From the NCBI GenBank assembly GCA_023375785.1, contig SZWC01000540.1, positions 116,503-180,502 on the forward strand: a stretch of 64,000 bases of DNA, written 5' to 3'. Positions 48,314 to 59,667 of the stretch are shown here, piece after piece. The position numbers and the translations under genes are program-made. The stretch is from Penium margaritaceum (lineage: Eukaryota > Streptophyta > Zygnematophyceae > Desmidiales > Peniaceae). The notes below the pieces were generated by a model. That model was not told the DNA's origin. It saw only the letters and a list, made by a program, of their open reading frames with translations, and made no database searches. Each line of letters begins with the position of its first letter. Within the stretch, counting starts at the first letter, position 1.

Positions 48314-49716
48314 TGTCAGGCGGGGATCCACTGCGTCTCCGCTGAGGAGAAGATGGATCCGCGGAAGGGAAAACGCTGCCTCGCACAGATCCGCGGAACG
48401 AGGCTTCCGCGGCCAGGGGTCCGCGGAGAAAGATAAAGGGAAGATCGCGGAGTACCGGAAAATGCACAAGGCACGCTGGCTCCCGCAATAAGATTGCGGT
48501 AGAGCGTGGCGTGGCGAGGAATCCAGTAGTGGGGATGGAAAAGAGGCGGGAAAGTTGCTGCCAGGAAGCGGGAGTTAACGATGAACTGTCAACGGCTGTT
48601 GGAAAGAATGAATGCGGAGAGGCCAAGACGGGCGGGACGGCAGGGCAAGAATCCGTGGTAGGAAGGGAACATGAGTCAAACCGCGGAGAAGATGGAGCGC
48701 CGGACGTGCAGAAACACACAACGCCAGGACCAGAGGTCAGGCAGGAGCTCGACCAATGAGGGCTCAAGAGGGGCAGCGGTAATCAAGTGGGAGGACCGGA
48801 AGGACGCGCCGCGCGAAGACGAAGATTCAAGGAAGAACACAAGACCGCGAGCAGCCAAGCCGCGGACTAGAGGAAGAAGTAGTAGTAGAACAGGGAAATA
48901 TGGTAGCCAAGTGTGAGTGTGGTCGAGGACGAGACCCGCAGTGTATGTAGCGCGCCGCGCGGAGTCCAAGATAGGGGAAAAAGTGATGGAAGGTGCCTTG
49001 AGAGAGCTAGTTTTGGTGGATATAAAGTAGTGGCATAGCGGAGGGACTAGGGTGACTGACTGATCTAACCAATGCCCAGAGATGCTTACCTTCCGCCTGA
49101 TGATGTGTAGTTTGAGCTAATACAAAAGCCTATTTCCCACTCATGAGCCTGAGAGCCCTGACTTCTTCAGAACTTGATTGGCTCCTTCTATCTTATTAGT
49201 CCGCGCAAGTGTTAGTGTGGATCACACCCACGCTTTCCCCTGTGGGATCCGCTGCTGTTGGAGGAGTTGAAGCTGTGCTCTTTGCGAAGTTGTCCTGCGG
49301 AGGACGAACACCTCTCCTTCGGGTGTGCGCGGAGCATGCTGCTCAATCCACCCCATTCGTGAGAACAACAAACGATTCCGCTCAGTGCTATCATCACCAG
49401 GGAACACAAGCTGGGTGAAGAGTGTTGTCGGCGACTCTGCGGCCTTGCGCACGACCGCGGAACGGGGTTCCACGGGCATAGGAGTCAGAGGCCACGAGGT
49501 TGTGGACTTTCGTGCGAGCAAGGAGCGAGACGCGGAGCACTACCCACGAGCGGGACCCTGAGAGTGTGGAGCATCCGCGGAAGACCAGGAGAGGTAGCGG
49601 AGGAGCGAGAAGCCGGTGCTGCCAGGAACCGCGGAACCAAAGGGTCGCGGAACAGATCAAACGCGGAGTCAGAGAGCGCGGAAGTAACAATGTGCGCGGG
49701 AAAATTGGGGGTACCA
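48314..49716 (+). repeat. Gypsy copy 1, 3' LTR
   Basis: 1403 bp, exactly the length of the 5' LTR. Begins TGTCAGGCGGGGATCC and ends GGGGGTACCA, followed at once by the target duplication ACGTA and satellite. It keeps more CCGCGG words than the 5' LTR, where several have changed to CCGCGA or similar. TATAAA at 49021-49026. Confidence 0.95.
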
Positions 49717-51540
49717 ACGTACTTAAACACACTTACACGCACTTGCACGCACTTACACACACTTACACATACGTTTATGCACTTACACACATGAACACGC
49801 ACTTATATGTACTTAAACGCACTTAGACGCACTTACGCATACTTACACGCACTTACACACACTTACACAGACTTACACACAATTACACGTGCGTACACAC
49901 ACTTACACACACCTGCACACACTTACACATATTTAAATACACTTACACGCACTTATGCGTACTCACATGTACTTACACACACTTACACGCACATACACGC
50001 ACTTACACTCACTTACACACACTTACACACACTTACACACACTTACATGTACATACACGCACTTACATGTACTTAGATGACTTACACACACTTACACACA
50101 CTTACACACACTTACACACACTTACACACACTTACACGAACGTATACGCACTTACATGCACTTATGCAAACTTATACGCACTTACACGCACGTATATGCA
50201 AGTACACACACTTACACGTACTTACACGCACTCACACACACTTACACGCACTTACACACACTTACCCGCACTTACATGCACTTACATGCATTTACACGCA
50301 CTTATATGCACTTACGTGCACTTACACACACTAACATGCACTTACACACACTTACACAAACTTACATGCACTTGCACACACTTACACGCACTTACATGCA
50401 CTTATACACGCTTACACGTACTTACACGCACTTTCACGCACTTACATGCACTTACACGCACTTACACGCACTAACACACATTCACACGCCCCACATGCAC
50501 TCACACGCACTTACACACACTTACACGTACTTGCACACACTTACACGTACTTGCATGCACATACGCGTACTTATACGCACTTACACACACTTACGCGTGC
50601 TTACATGCATTTACATATTCTTACACGCACTTACTTGCACTTACACGAACTTACACATACTTGCACGTACTTATACAAACTTACACACACTTATGCGCAC
50701 TTACATAAACTCACACACACTTACACGTAATTACATGCTCTCACACGTACTTACACGTAATTGCACACACTTACATGCACTTACACGCACTTACATGCAC
50801 TTACATGCACTTGCATGCACTTGCACGTACTTACACAAACTTACACACACTTACACGCACTTACACGCACTTACACATACTGACACGCACTAACACGCAC
50901 TTATACACATTTACACGCACTTACACACACTTACACGTACTTACACAAACTTACACAAACCTACACGCACTTACACCCACTTACACGAACTTACACGCAC
51001 TTACACAAACTTACACGCACTTACACGCACTAACACGCACTTACACATACTTACACACACTTACACAAACGTACATGCAATGACACATACTTACACGTAC
51101 TTACACAAATGTAAACTGCACTTACACGCACTTACACGCACTTAGATGCACTTACACATACGTACACGCACTTAGATGCACATACATGCACTTACACGCA
51201 CATAGACGCACTTAAACAAACTTATACGCACTTAGATGCACTTACACGCACTAACATGCACTTACACACACTTACACGCACTTACACACACTTACACGCA
51301 CTTGTATGCACTTGCACACACTTACATGCACTCACACGTACTTATACGCACGTGCAAACACTTACACGCACTAGGACGTAGTAACACGTACTTACACGCA
51401 CTAACATGCACTTGCACGCACTTGAACACACTTACACGCACTTATACGCACTTACACGCACATACACATACCTACACGCACTAACACGCACTTTCACGCA
51501 CTGACACGCACTTACACGTACTTACACGCACTTACACGCA
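49717..51540 (-). repeat. 10-bp satellite array, right arm after the Gypsy insertion
   Basis: Continuation of the TTACACGCAC array. Removing the Gypsy element joins ...TTACACGTA to CTTAAACAC..., giving an uninterrupted array. A block near 49930-49990 (TTATGCGTACTCACATG) resembles higher-order block 2 of 26225-34154. The array ends abruptly at about 51540 against the 20-bp satellite. Confidence 0.95.
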
Positions 51541-54500
51541 CTTGGTTTATGTGACCCGGTTTTGGTTTGTGTGACCCGGCTTTGGTTTCTGTGACCCGGC
51601 CTTGGTGTCTGTGACCGGCTTACGTTTCTGTGATCTGGCTTTGGCATCTGTGACCTGGCTTTGGTTTATGTGACCCGGGTTTGGTTTCTGTGACCCGGCT
51701 ATGTTTCTGGGACCCATATTTGGTTTCTGTGACCTGGCTTTGGTTTCTGTGACCCGGCTTTGGTTTTTCTGACCCGGCTTTGGTTTGTCTGACCCGGCTT
51801 TGGTTTGTACGACCCGGCTTTGGTTTTGTGACCCGGCTTTGGGTTTGTTGACCTAGCTTTGGTTTCTGTGACCCGGCTTTGGTTTCTATGACCCGGCTTT
51901 GGTTTCTGTGACCCCGGTTTGGTTTCAATGACCCGGTTTTGGCTTATGTGACCCAGCTCGTTTTCAGTGACCCGGCTCTGGTTTCTGTGACGCGGCATTG
52001 GTTTCTGTGCCTGGCTTAGGTTTCTGTGACCCGACTTTGGTTTCTGTGACCGGACTTTGGTTTGTGTGACCCGTTGCTGGTTTGTGTGACCCGGCTTTGG
52101 TTTCTGTGACTCGGCTTTGGTTTCTTTGACCCGGCTTTGGTTCTGTAACCCGGCTTTGGTTTCAATGACCTGACTTTGGTTCACGGGACCCGGCTTGGTT
52201 TCTGTGACCCGGTTTTGGTTTTATGACCCGGCTTTGGTTTCCGTGACTTGGCTTTGGTTTATGTGACCGGGCTTTGGTTTCTGTGCCCCGGCTTTGGTTT
52301 CTGTCACCCGGCTTTGGTTTCTGTCACCCGGCTTTGGTTTCTGTCACCCGGCTTTGGTTTCTGTCACCCGGCTTTGGTTTCTGTCACCCGGCTTTGGTTT
52401 CTGTCACCCGGCTTTGGTTTCTGTCACCCGGCTTTGGTTTCTGTCACCCGGCTTTGGTTTCTGTCACCCGGCTTTGGTTTCTGTCACCCGGCTTTGGTTT
52501 CTGTCACCCGGCTTTGGTTTCTGTCACCCGGCTTTGGTTTCTGTCACCCGGCTTTGGTTTCTGTCACCCGGCTTTGGTTTCTGTCACCCGGCTTTGGTTT
52601 CTGTCACCCGGCTTTGGTTTCTGTCACCCGGCTTTGGTTTCTGTCACCCGGCTTTGGTTTCTGTCACCCGGCTTTGGTTTCTGTCACCCGGCTTTGGTTT
52701 CTGTCACCCGGCTTTGGTTTCTGTCACCCGGCTTTGGTTTCTGTCACCCGGCTTTGGTTTCTGTCACCCGGCTTTGGTTTCTGTCACCCGGCTTTGGTTT
52801 CTGTCACCCGGCTTTGGTTTCTGTCACCCGGCTTTGGTTTCTGTCACCCGGCTTTGGTTTCTGTCACCCGGCTTTGGTTTCTGTCACCCGGCTTTGGTTT
52901 CTGTCACCCGGCTTTGGTTTCTGTCACCCGGCTTTGGTTTCTGTGACCCGGCTTTTGTTTCTGTGACCCGGCTTTGGTTTCTGTGACCCGGCTTTGGTTT
53001 CTGTGACCCGGCTTTGGTTTTTGTGACCCGGCTTAGGTTTCTGTGACCCAGCTTTGGTTTCTGTGACCTGGCTTTGGTTTTTGTGACCCAGCTTTGGTTT
53101 CTATGACTCGGCTTTGGTTTCTCTGACCCAGCTTTGGTTTATGTGACCTGGCTTTGATTTCTGTGACCCAGCTTTGGTTTCTGTGACCCGGCTTTGGTTT
53201 TTGTGACTCGTCTTTTATTTCTGTGACCCGGCTTTGGTTTCTGTGACCCAGCATTGGTTTACGTGACCCCGTTTTGGTTTCTCTGACCCAGCTTTGGTTT
53301 CTGTGACCTAGAATTGGTTTCTGTAACCCGACTTTGGTTGCTGTGACCCGGCTTTGGTTTCTGTGACCCGGCTTTGGTTTTTGTGACCCGGGTTTGGTTT
53401 TTGTCACTCAGCTTTGGTTTCTGTGACCCGGCTTTGGTTTCTTTGACCTGGCTTTTGTTTCCGTGAGCCGGCTTTTAGTTACTGTGACCCGGCTTGGTTT
53501 TTGTGACTCCGCTTTGGTTTCTGTGACCTGGCTTTGGTTTCTGTGGCCCGACTTTGGTTCGGTGATCTGGCTTCGGTCTATGTGACCCGGCTTTGGTTTC
53601 TGTGATTCGGCTTTGGATTATGTGACCCCGCTTTGGTTTATGTGACCTGGCTTTGGTTTCTATGAGCATGCTTTGGTTTCTGTGCTCCGGCTTTGGTTTG
53701 TTGACCTGGCTTTGGTTTCTGTGACCCGGCTTTGGTTTCACTGATCCGGCTTTGGTTTCTGTGACCCGGCTTTGGTTTCTGTGACCCGGCTTTGGTTTCT
53801 GTGACCCGCCTTTGGTTTCGATGACCCGGCTTTGGTTTCTGTGACCCGGAGTTGGTTTCTGTGACTTGGCCTTGGTTTCTGTGAACCGGCTTGGTTTCTG
53901 TGACCAGACTTTGGTTTCTGTGACCCGGCTTTGGTTTCTGTGAACTGGCTTTGGTTTCTATGCTCTGGCTTTTGTTTCTCTGACATGGCTTTGGTTGTTG
54001 TGACCCGGCTTTGGTTTGTGTGACCCGGCTTTGCTTTCTATGACCCGGCTTTGTTTTCTGTGACTCGGCTTTGGTTTCTGTGACCCGGCTTTGGTTGATG
54101 TGACCCTGATTTCGTTTCTGTGACCCGACTTTGGTTTCAGTGAACCGCATTTGGTTTTTGTGGCCAGGCTTTGGTTTCTGTGATCGGGCTCTGGTCTCTG
54201 GGACCCGGCGTTGGTTTCTGTGACTTGGCCTATGTTTATGTGACCCGGCTTTGGTTTCTGTGACCCGGATTTGGTTTCTGTGACCTTTTGGTTTCTGTGA
54301 CCCGGCTTTGGTTTATGTGACCTGGCTTTGGTGTCTGTGACCTGGATTTGGTTTCTGTAACCCGGCTTTGGTTTCTGTGACCCGGCTTTGGTTTATGTGA
54401 CCTGGCTTTGGTGTCTGTGACCTGGATTTGGTTTCTGTAACCCGGCTTTGGTTTCTGTGACCCGGCTTTGGTTTCTGTGACCCGGCTTTGGTTTCTGTGA

Positions 54501-57500
54501 CCCAGCTTTAGTTTGTGTGACCCGGCTTTGGTTTCTGTGACCCGGCTTTGGTGTCTGTGACCCGGCTTTGGTTTCTGTGTCCCGGCTTTGGTATCTATGA
54601 CCAGGCTTTGGTTTATGTGATCCGGTTTTGGTTTCTGTGACCCGGTTTTGGTTCCTGTGGCCCGGCTTTGGTTTCCGTGACGCAACTTTGGTTTCAGTGA
54701 CCCGGGTTTGGTGTCTGTGGACCGGCTTTGGTTTCTGTGACCCGGCTTTGGTTTATGTGACTTGGCTTTGGTTTCTGTGACCCGGCTTTGGTTTTGAAGA
54801 CCTGGCTCTTAGATTTTGTGACCCGGCTCTAGTTTCTGTGACCTGACTTTGGTTTCAGTGACCCGGCATTGGATTCTGTGACCTGGCTTTGGTTTCTTTG
54901 ACCTGGCATTGGTTTCTGTGACCCAGCTTTGGTTTCTGTAACCTGGCTTTGGTTTGCTGTGACCCGGCTCGGGATTATGTGACTCGGCTCTGGTTTTTAT
55001 GGATTTGCTTTGGGTTATGTGACATGGCTTTGGTTTTTGTGACCTGGTCCTGGTTTATGTAATCCGGCTTTGGTTGATGTCACCTGGCTTTGGTTTTTGT
55101 GATCCGGCTTTGGTTTCTGTGACCCAACTTTTGTTTCTGTGACCCAGCTGTGGTTTATGTGACCGGCTTTGGTTTATGTGACCTGGCTTTGGTTTCTGTG
55201 ACCCGGCTTTGGTTTATGTGACCCGGCTTTGGTTTCTGTGACCCCACATTAATGTATGTGACCCACCTTTGGTTTATGTGATCCGGATTTGGTTTCTGTG
55301 ACCCGGTTTTGGTTTATGTGACCCGGCTTTGGTTTCTGTTACCCGGCTTTGGTTTCTGTGACCCGCCTTTGGTTCCTGTGACCCGGCTTTGGTTTCTGTG
55401 ACCCAAATTTGGTTTCTGTGACTCGGCTTTGGTTTTTGTGACCCGGCTTTGGTTCCTTTAACCCGACTTTGGTTTCTCTGACTCAAATTTGGTTTCTATG
55501 ACCGGGCTTTGGTTTTATGACCCAGCTTTGCTTTTTGTGACCCGGCTTCAGTTTCTGTGACCCGGCTTTGGTTTCTGTGACCCGGCTTCGGTTTCTGTGA
55601 CCCCGCTTTGGTTTCTGTGACCTGGCTTTGGTTTATGTGACCCAGCTTGGTTTCAGTGACCCAGCTTTGGTTTATGTGACCTGACTTTGGTTTCTGTGAC
55701 CCGGCTTTGGTTTCTGTGACCGGCTTAGGTTTATGTGACTTGACTTTGGTTTCTGTCACCATGCTTTGGTTTGTGTGACCCGGCATTGGTTTCCGTGACC
55801 CAGCTTTGGTTTCTGTGACCCGGCTTTGGTTTTTGTGACCCGGCTTTGGTTTCTGTGACCCGGCTTTCATTTATATGACCGAGCTTTGGTTTCCGTGACC
55901 CGGCTTGGTTCCTGTGACCCGGCTTTGATTTTGTGATCCGGCTTTGGTTTTTGTGACCCGGCTTTGGTTTCCATGACCCCGCTTCGGCTTCTTTGACCCG
56001 GCGTTGGTTTCTGTGACCCAGCTTTGCTTTCTGTGACCCGGCTTTGGTTTATCTAACCCAGCTTTGGTTTCGTTGGTCCAGCTTTGGTTTCAGTGTACCG
56101 GCTTTGCTTTACCCTGCTTTGGTTTTCTCAACCCGGCTTTGGTTTCTGTGACCCGTCTTTGGTTTCTATGACCCGGCTTTTGTTTCTGTGACTGGGCTTT
56201 GGCTCTGTGACCCGGCTTTGGTTTTTGTGACCCGGCTTTGGTTTCTGTGACCCGGCTTTGGTGTCTGTGATCCGGCTTTGCTTTCTCTTCCTCGGCGTTG
56301 GTTTCTGTGACCTGGCTTTGTTTTGTGTGACTCGGCATTGGTTTATGGGACCGTTTTGGGTTCCTGTGATCCGGCATTGGTTTCTGATCCGGCTTTGGTT
56401 TCTTTTACCGGGCTTTGGCTTCTTTGACCCGGCGTTCTGTGACCCGGCTATGGTTTATGTGACCCGGCTATGGTTTATTTGACCGGGCTTTGGTTTGTGT
56501 AACCTGGCTTTGGTTTCTATGACCCGGCCTTGGTTTCTGTGACCCAGCTTTCGTTTATTTGACATGGCTGTGGTTTATATGACCCAGCTTTTGTTTTTGT
56601 GGCATGGCTTTGGTTTCTGTGACTTCGCTTTGTTTCCTGTGACCCGGCTTTGATTTCTGTGACCCGGTTTTGGCTTCTGTGACCCAGCTTTGGGTTCTGT
56701 GACCAGGCTTTGGTTTCCGTGACCCGGCTTTGGTTTCTGTGACCCGGCTTTGGTGTCTGTGACCCGGCTTTGGTTTTTGTAACCCAGCTTTGGTTTCTGT
56801 GACCCGGCTTTGGTTAATGTAACCCAGCTTTGGTTTCTGTGACCCGGCTTTTGTTTTTGTGACCCGGCTTTGGTTTCTGTGACCCATTTTTAGTTTGTGT
56901 GACCCGGCTTTGGTTTCAGTGACCTGGCTTTGGTGTCTGTGACCTGGCTTTGGTTTCTGTGACCCGGCTTCGGTATCTGTGACCCGGCTTTGGTTCATGT
57001 GATCCAGTTTTGGTTTCTCTGACCCGGTTTTGGTTTTTGTGACCCGGCTTTGGTTTCTGTAACCAAACTTTGGTTTCTGTGATCCCGCTTTGGTGTTTGT
57101 GAACGGGCTTTGGTTTCCGTGACCCGGCTTCGGTGTCTGTACTTGGCTTTGGTTTCTGTGACCCGGCTTTGGTTTCCAAGACCCGGCTTTTAGTTTCTAT
57201 GACCCGGCTTTGGTTTCTGTGACCCAGCTTTGGTTTGAGTGACCCAGCATTTGATTCTCTGACCAAGCTTAAGTTTCTCTGACCCGGCTTTGGTTTCTGT
57301 GACCCAGCTGTGGTTTCCGTGACCTGGCTTTGGTTTGCTGTGACCCGGCTCTGGATTATGTGACTCGGCTTTGGTTTTTATGAATTTTCTTTGGTTTATG
57401 TGACATGTCTTTGGTTGTTGTGACGTGGTCCTGGTTTATGTGATCTGGCTTTGGTTTATGTGACTTGGCTTTGGGTTTTGTGACCCGGCTTTGGTTTATG

Positions 57501-58297
57501 TGTCCTGACATTAATTCATGTGACCCTGCGTTGGTTTTTGTGACCCGGCTTTGGTTTCTGTGACTCGGCTTTGCTTTATGTGACCTGGCTTTGGTTTCTT
57601 TTACCCGGCTTTGGTTTATGTGACCCGTCTTTGGTTTCTGTGACCCGGGTTTGGTTTCTGTGACCCAAATTTGGTTTCTGTGACCCGGGTTTGGTTTCTG
57701 TGACCCGGCTTTGGTTTCTGTGACCCGGCTTTGGTTTCTGTGACCCCGCTTTGGTTTCTGTGACCGGCTTTGGTTTATGTGACCCGGCTTGCCTTCAGTG
57801 ACCCGGCTTTGGATTCTGTGACCTGATTTTGGTTTCTGTGACCCACCTTCGGTTTCTGTGACCGGCTTAGTTTTCTTTGACCTGACTCTGGTTTCTGTGA
57901 CCGGGCTTTGGTTTGTGTGACCCGGCTTTGGTTTCTGTGACCTGGTTTTGGTTTATGTGAATGGTTTTGGCTTCTGTGACCCTGCTTTGGTTTCTGTGAC
58001 CCGGCTTTGGTTTCTATGACCGAGCTTTGGTTTTCGTTACCCGGCTTGGTTTCTGTGACCCGGCTTTGGTTTTGTGACCCGGTTTTGGTTTTTGTGACCC
58101 GGATTTGGTTTCTATGACCCCGCTTTGGCTTCTCTGACCCGGCTTTGGTTTCTGTGACCGGGCTTCGGTTTCTGTGACCTGGCTTTGGTTCATCTAACCC
58201 AGCTTTGGTTTCTTTGGTCCAGCTTTGGTTTCTGTGTACCGGCTTTGGTTTACCCTGCTTTCGTTTCTTTTACCCGGCTTTGGTTTCTGTGATCCGT
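51541..58297 (+). repeat. 20-bp satellite array
   Basis: Tandem array of a 20-bp unit, consensus GGCTTTGGTTTCTGTGACCC, about 338 units. Outside the core the units are diverged by substitutions and small indels (19- and 21-bp units are common). It shares no unit with the 10-bp satellite. As 60 bp holds no stop in homogeneous stretches, long frames such as repeats of FGFCHPALVSVTRLWFLSPG appear in all three frames; these are not genes. The right end is cut by the second Gypsy copy at 58298. Confidence 0.97.
52301..52940 (+). repeat. Homogeneous core of the 20-bp satellite: 32 identical units
   Basis: Thirty-two consecutive 20-bp units look identical, and all read CTGTCACCC where the surrounding array reads CTGTGACCC. 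The private C variant and the lack of any difference mark a recent local amplification from one unit, or a collapsed or expanded tract in assembly. Confidence 0.93.
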
Positions 58298-59667
58298 TGT
58301 CAGGCGGGGATCCACCCCGTCTCTGCTAAGGAGAAGATCATTCGCGGAGGGGAAATCGCTGCTTTGCACAGATCCGCGGAACGAGGCTTTCGCGACCAGA
58401 GAGGTCCGCGGAGAAGGAAAAAGGGGAGACCGTGGAGTACCGGAGAACGCGCTAGGCATTCTGGCTCCCGCGATAAGATTGCGGTAGAGCGTGGGGTGGC
58501 GCGGAATCCAGCAGTTGGGAAGGAAAGAGGCGGGAAAGCCGTCGCCAAGAAGCAGGAATTGACGATGAGCTGTCAACGGCTGTTGGAAAGAATGGCTGCG
58601 GAGAAGCCAAGACGGGCGAGACAGCGGGGTGAGAATCTGTGGTGAGAAGGGAACATGAGTTGAGCCACGGAGAAGATGGACGCCGGACGTGCAGAAACAC
58701 ACAACGCCAGGACCAGAGGTCAGGCAGTAGCCCGACAAATGAGGGCTCAAGGGAGCGGCGGTAATCAAGGAGGAGACCGGGGGGACGCACTGCGTGAAGA
58801 TTCAAGGAAGAACACAAGACTGCGAGCGTCCAAGCCGCGGATTAGAGGAAGATGTAATAACAAAATAGGGAATATGATAGTGAAGTGTGTGTGTGTGTGT
58901 GTGTGTGTATGACGAGACCCGCGGTGCGTGTAGCGCGCCGCGCGGAGTCCAAGATAGGGAAAGAGTGAGGGAAGTTGTCTGAAGAGGACTAGCTTTTGGT
59001 GGATATAAAGTAGTAGTGTAGCGGAGGAACCATGGAGATCAGAGATCTGACGAATGATAAGAAGAGACGCTTACCTTTTGCCTAATACAAGGCTTTTCCC
59101 ATTTATGAGCCTGAGAGCCCTGACTCGTTCAGAACCTGATTGCTCCCATCCATCTCAATCATCCACGCGAGTGTTAGTGTGGTTCACATCCACGCCTCAC
59201 CCTCTAAGATCCGCACCAGTGGAGGAAGTTGCAGTCGGACTCTCCGCGGAATTGCTCCGCGGAGGACGAATACCTTTTCCTCCTGGTGTGCGCGGAGTAC
59301 ACAGCTCAATTCACCCCTCCTGAGAACAACCAAAGATTCCGTTGAGTGCTGTCATCACCAGGGAACACAAGCTGGGTAGAGAGTGCTGCTGGCAACTCCG
59401 CGCCTTGCACACAACCGCAAAACGCGGGCCAAGGAGTCGGAGGCCACAAGGTGGCGGACTCTCGTGCTGACAAGGAGGGAGCCGCTGAGCACTGCCCACG
59501 ACTGGGACCAAGAAGGTGTGAAGCATCCGCGGAAGACCAGGAGAGGTAGCGGAGGAGTGGCGAGCGGGTGCGGCCCAGAGTCACGGAGCGGCAAGATCGC
59601 GGAGCAGACAAACGCGGAGTTAGAAAGCGCGGAAGTAATATTGTGCGCGGCAAAATTGGGGGTATCA
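58298..59667 (+). repeat. Gypsy copy 2, 5' LTR
   Basis: 1370 bp, same start and GGGGGTATCA end as copy 1. It contains a GT microsatellite at about 58884-58908 that copy 1 has only as a short GTGTGTGTGT, and TATAAA at 59004-59009. Confidence 0.93.

Larger units (their letters stand above)
34155..49716 (+). mobile_element. Giant Ty3/Gypsy element with duplicated protease and PHD-like array
   Basis: A complete 15,562-bp LTR element inserted in the 10-bp satellite. LTRs are 34155-35557 and 48314-49716, both 1403 bp, with TG...CA ends. The target duplication ACGTA lies at 34150-34154 and 49717-49721, and removing the element restores a continuous array. Order: LTR, gag, protease 1, RT, RNase H, protease 2, Pro/Ala-rich and coiled-coil region, integrase, Cys-rich PHD-like array, polypurine tract, LTR. 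Domain order with integrase after RNase H is Gypsy. Most Gypsy elements are 5-8 kb; the excess here is the second protease, the linker region and the Cys-rich region. LTRs differ by about 5-8% over the first 400 bp by eye, mostly transitions and often at CpG. It is a fossil with on the order of ten breaks. A 216-bp assembly duplication at 44042 inflates the length. Confidence 0.95.

Noticed and set aside
52301-52940. CRISPR-like regularity
   Set aside because: There are no spacers; the units are contiguous and identical.
52248-52986. Three overlapping frames of about 230 codons rich in Phe, Trp, Leu and Val
   Set aside because: All three frames give the same 20-residue repeat because the unit is 20 bp. 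This is satellite, not a membrane protein.
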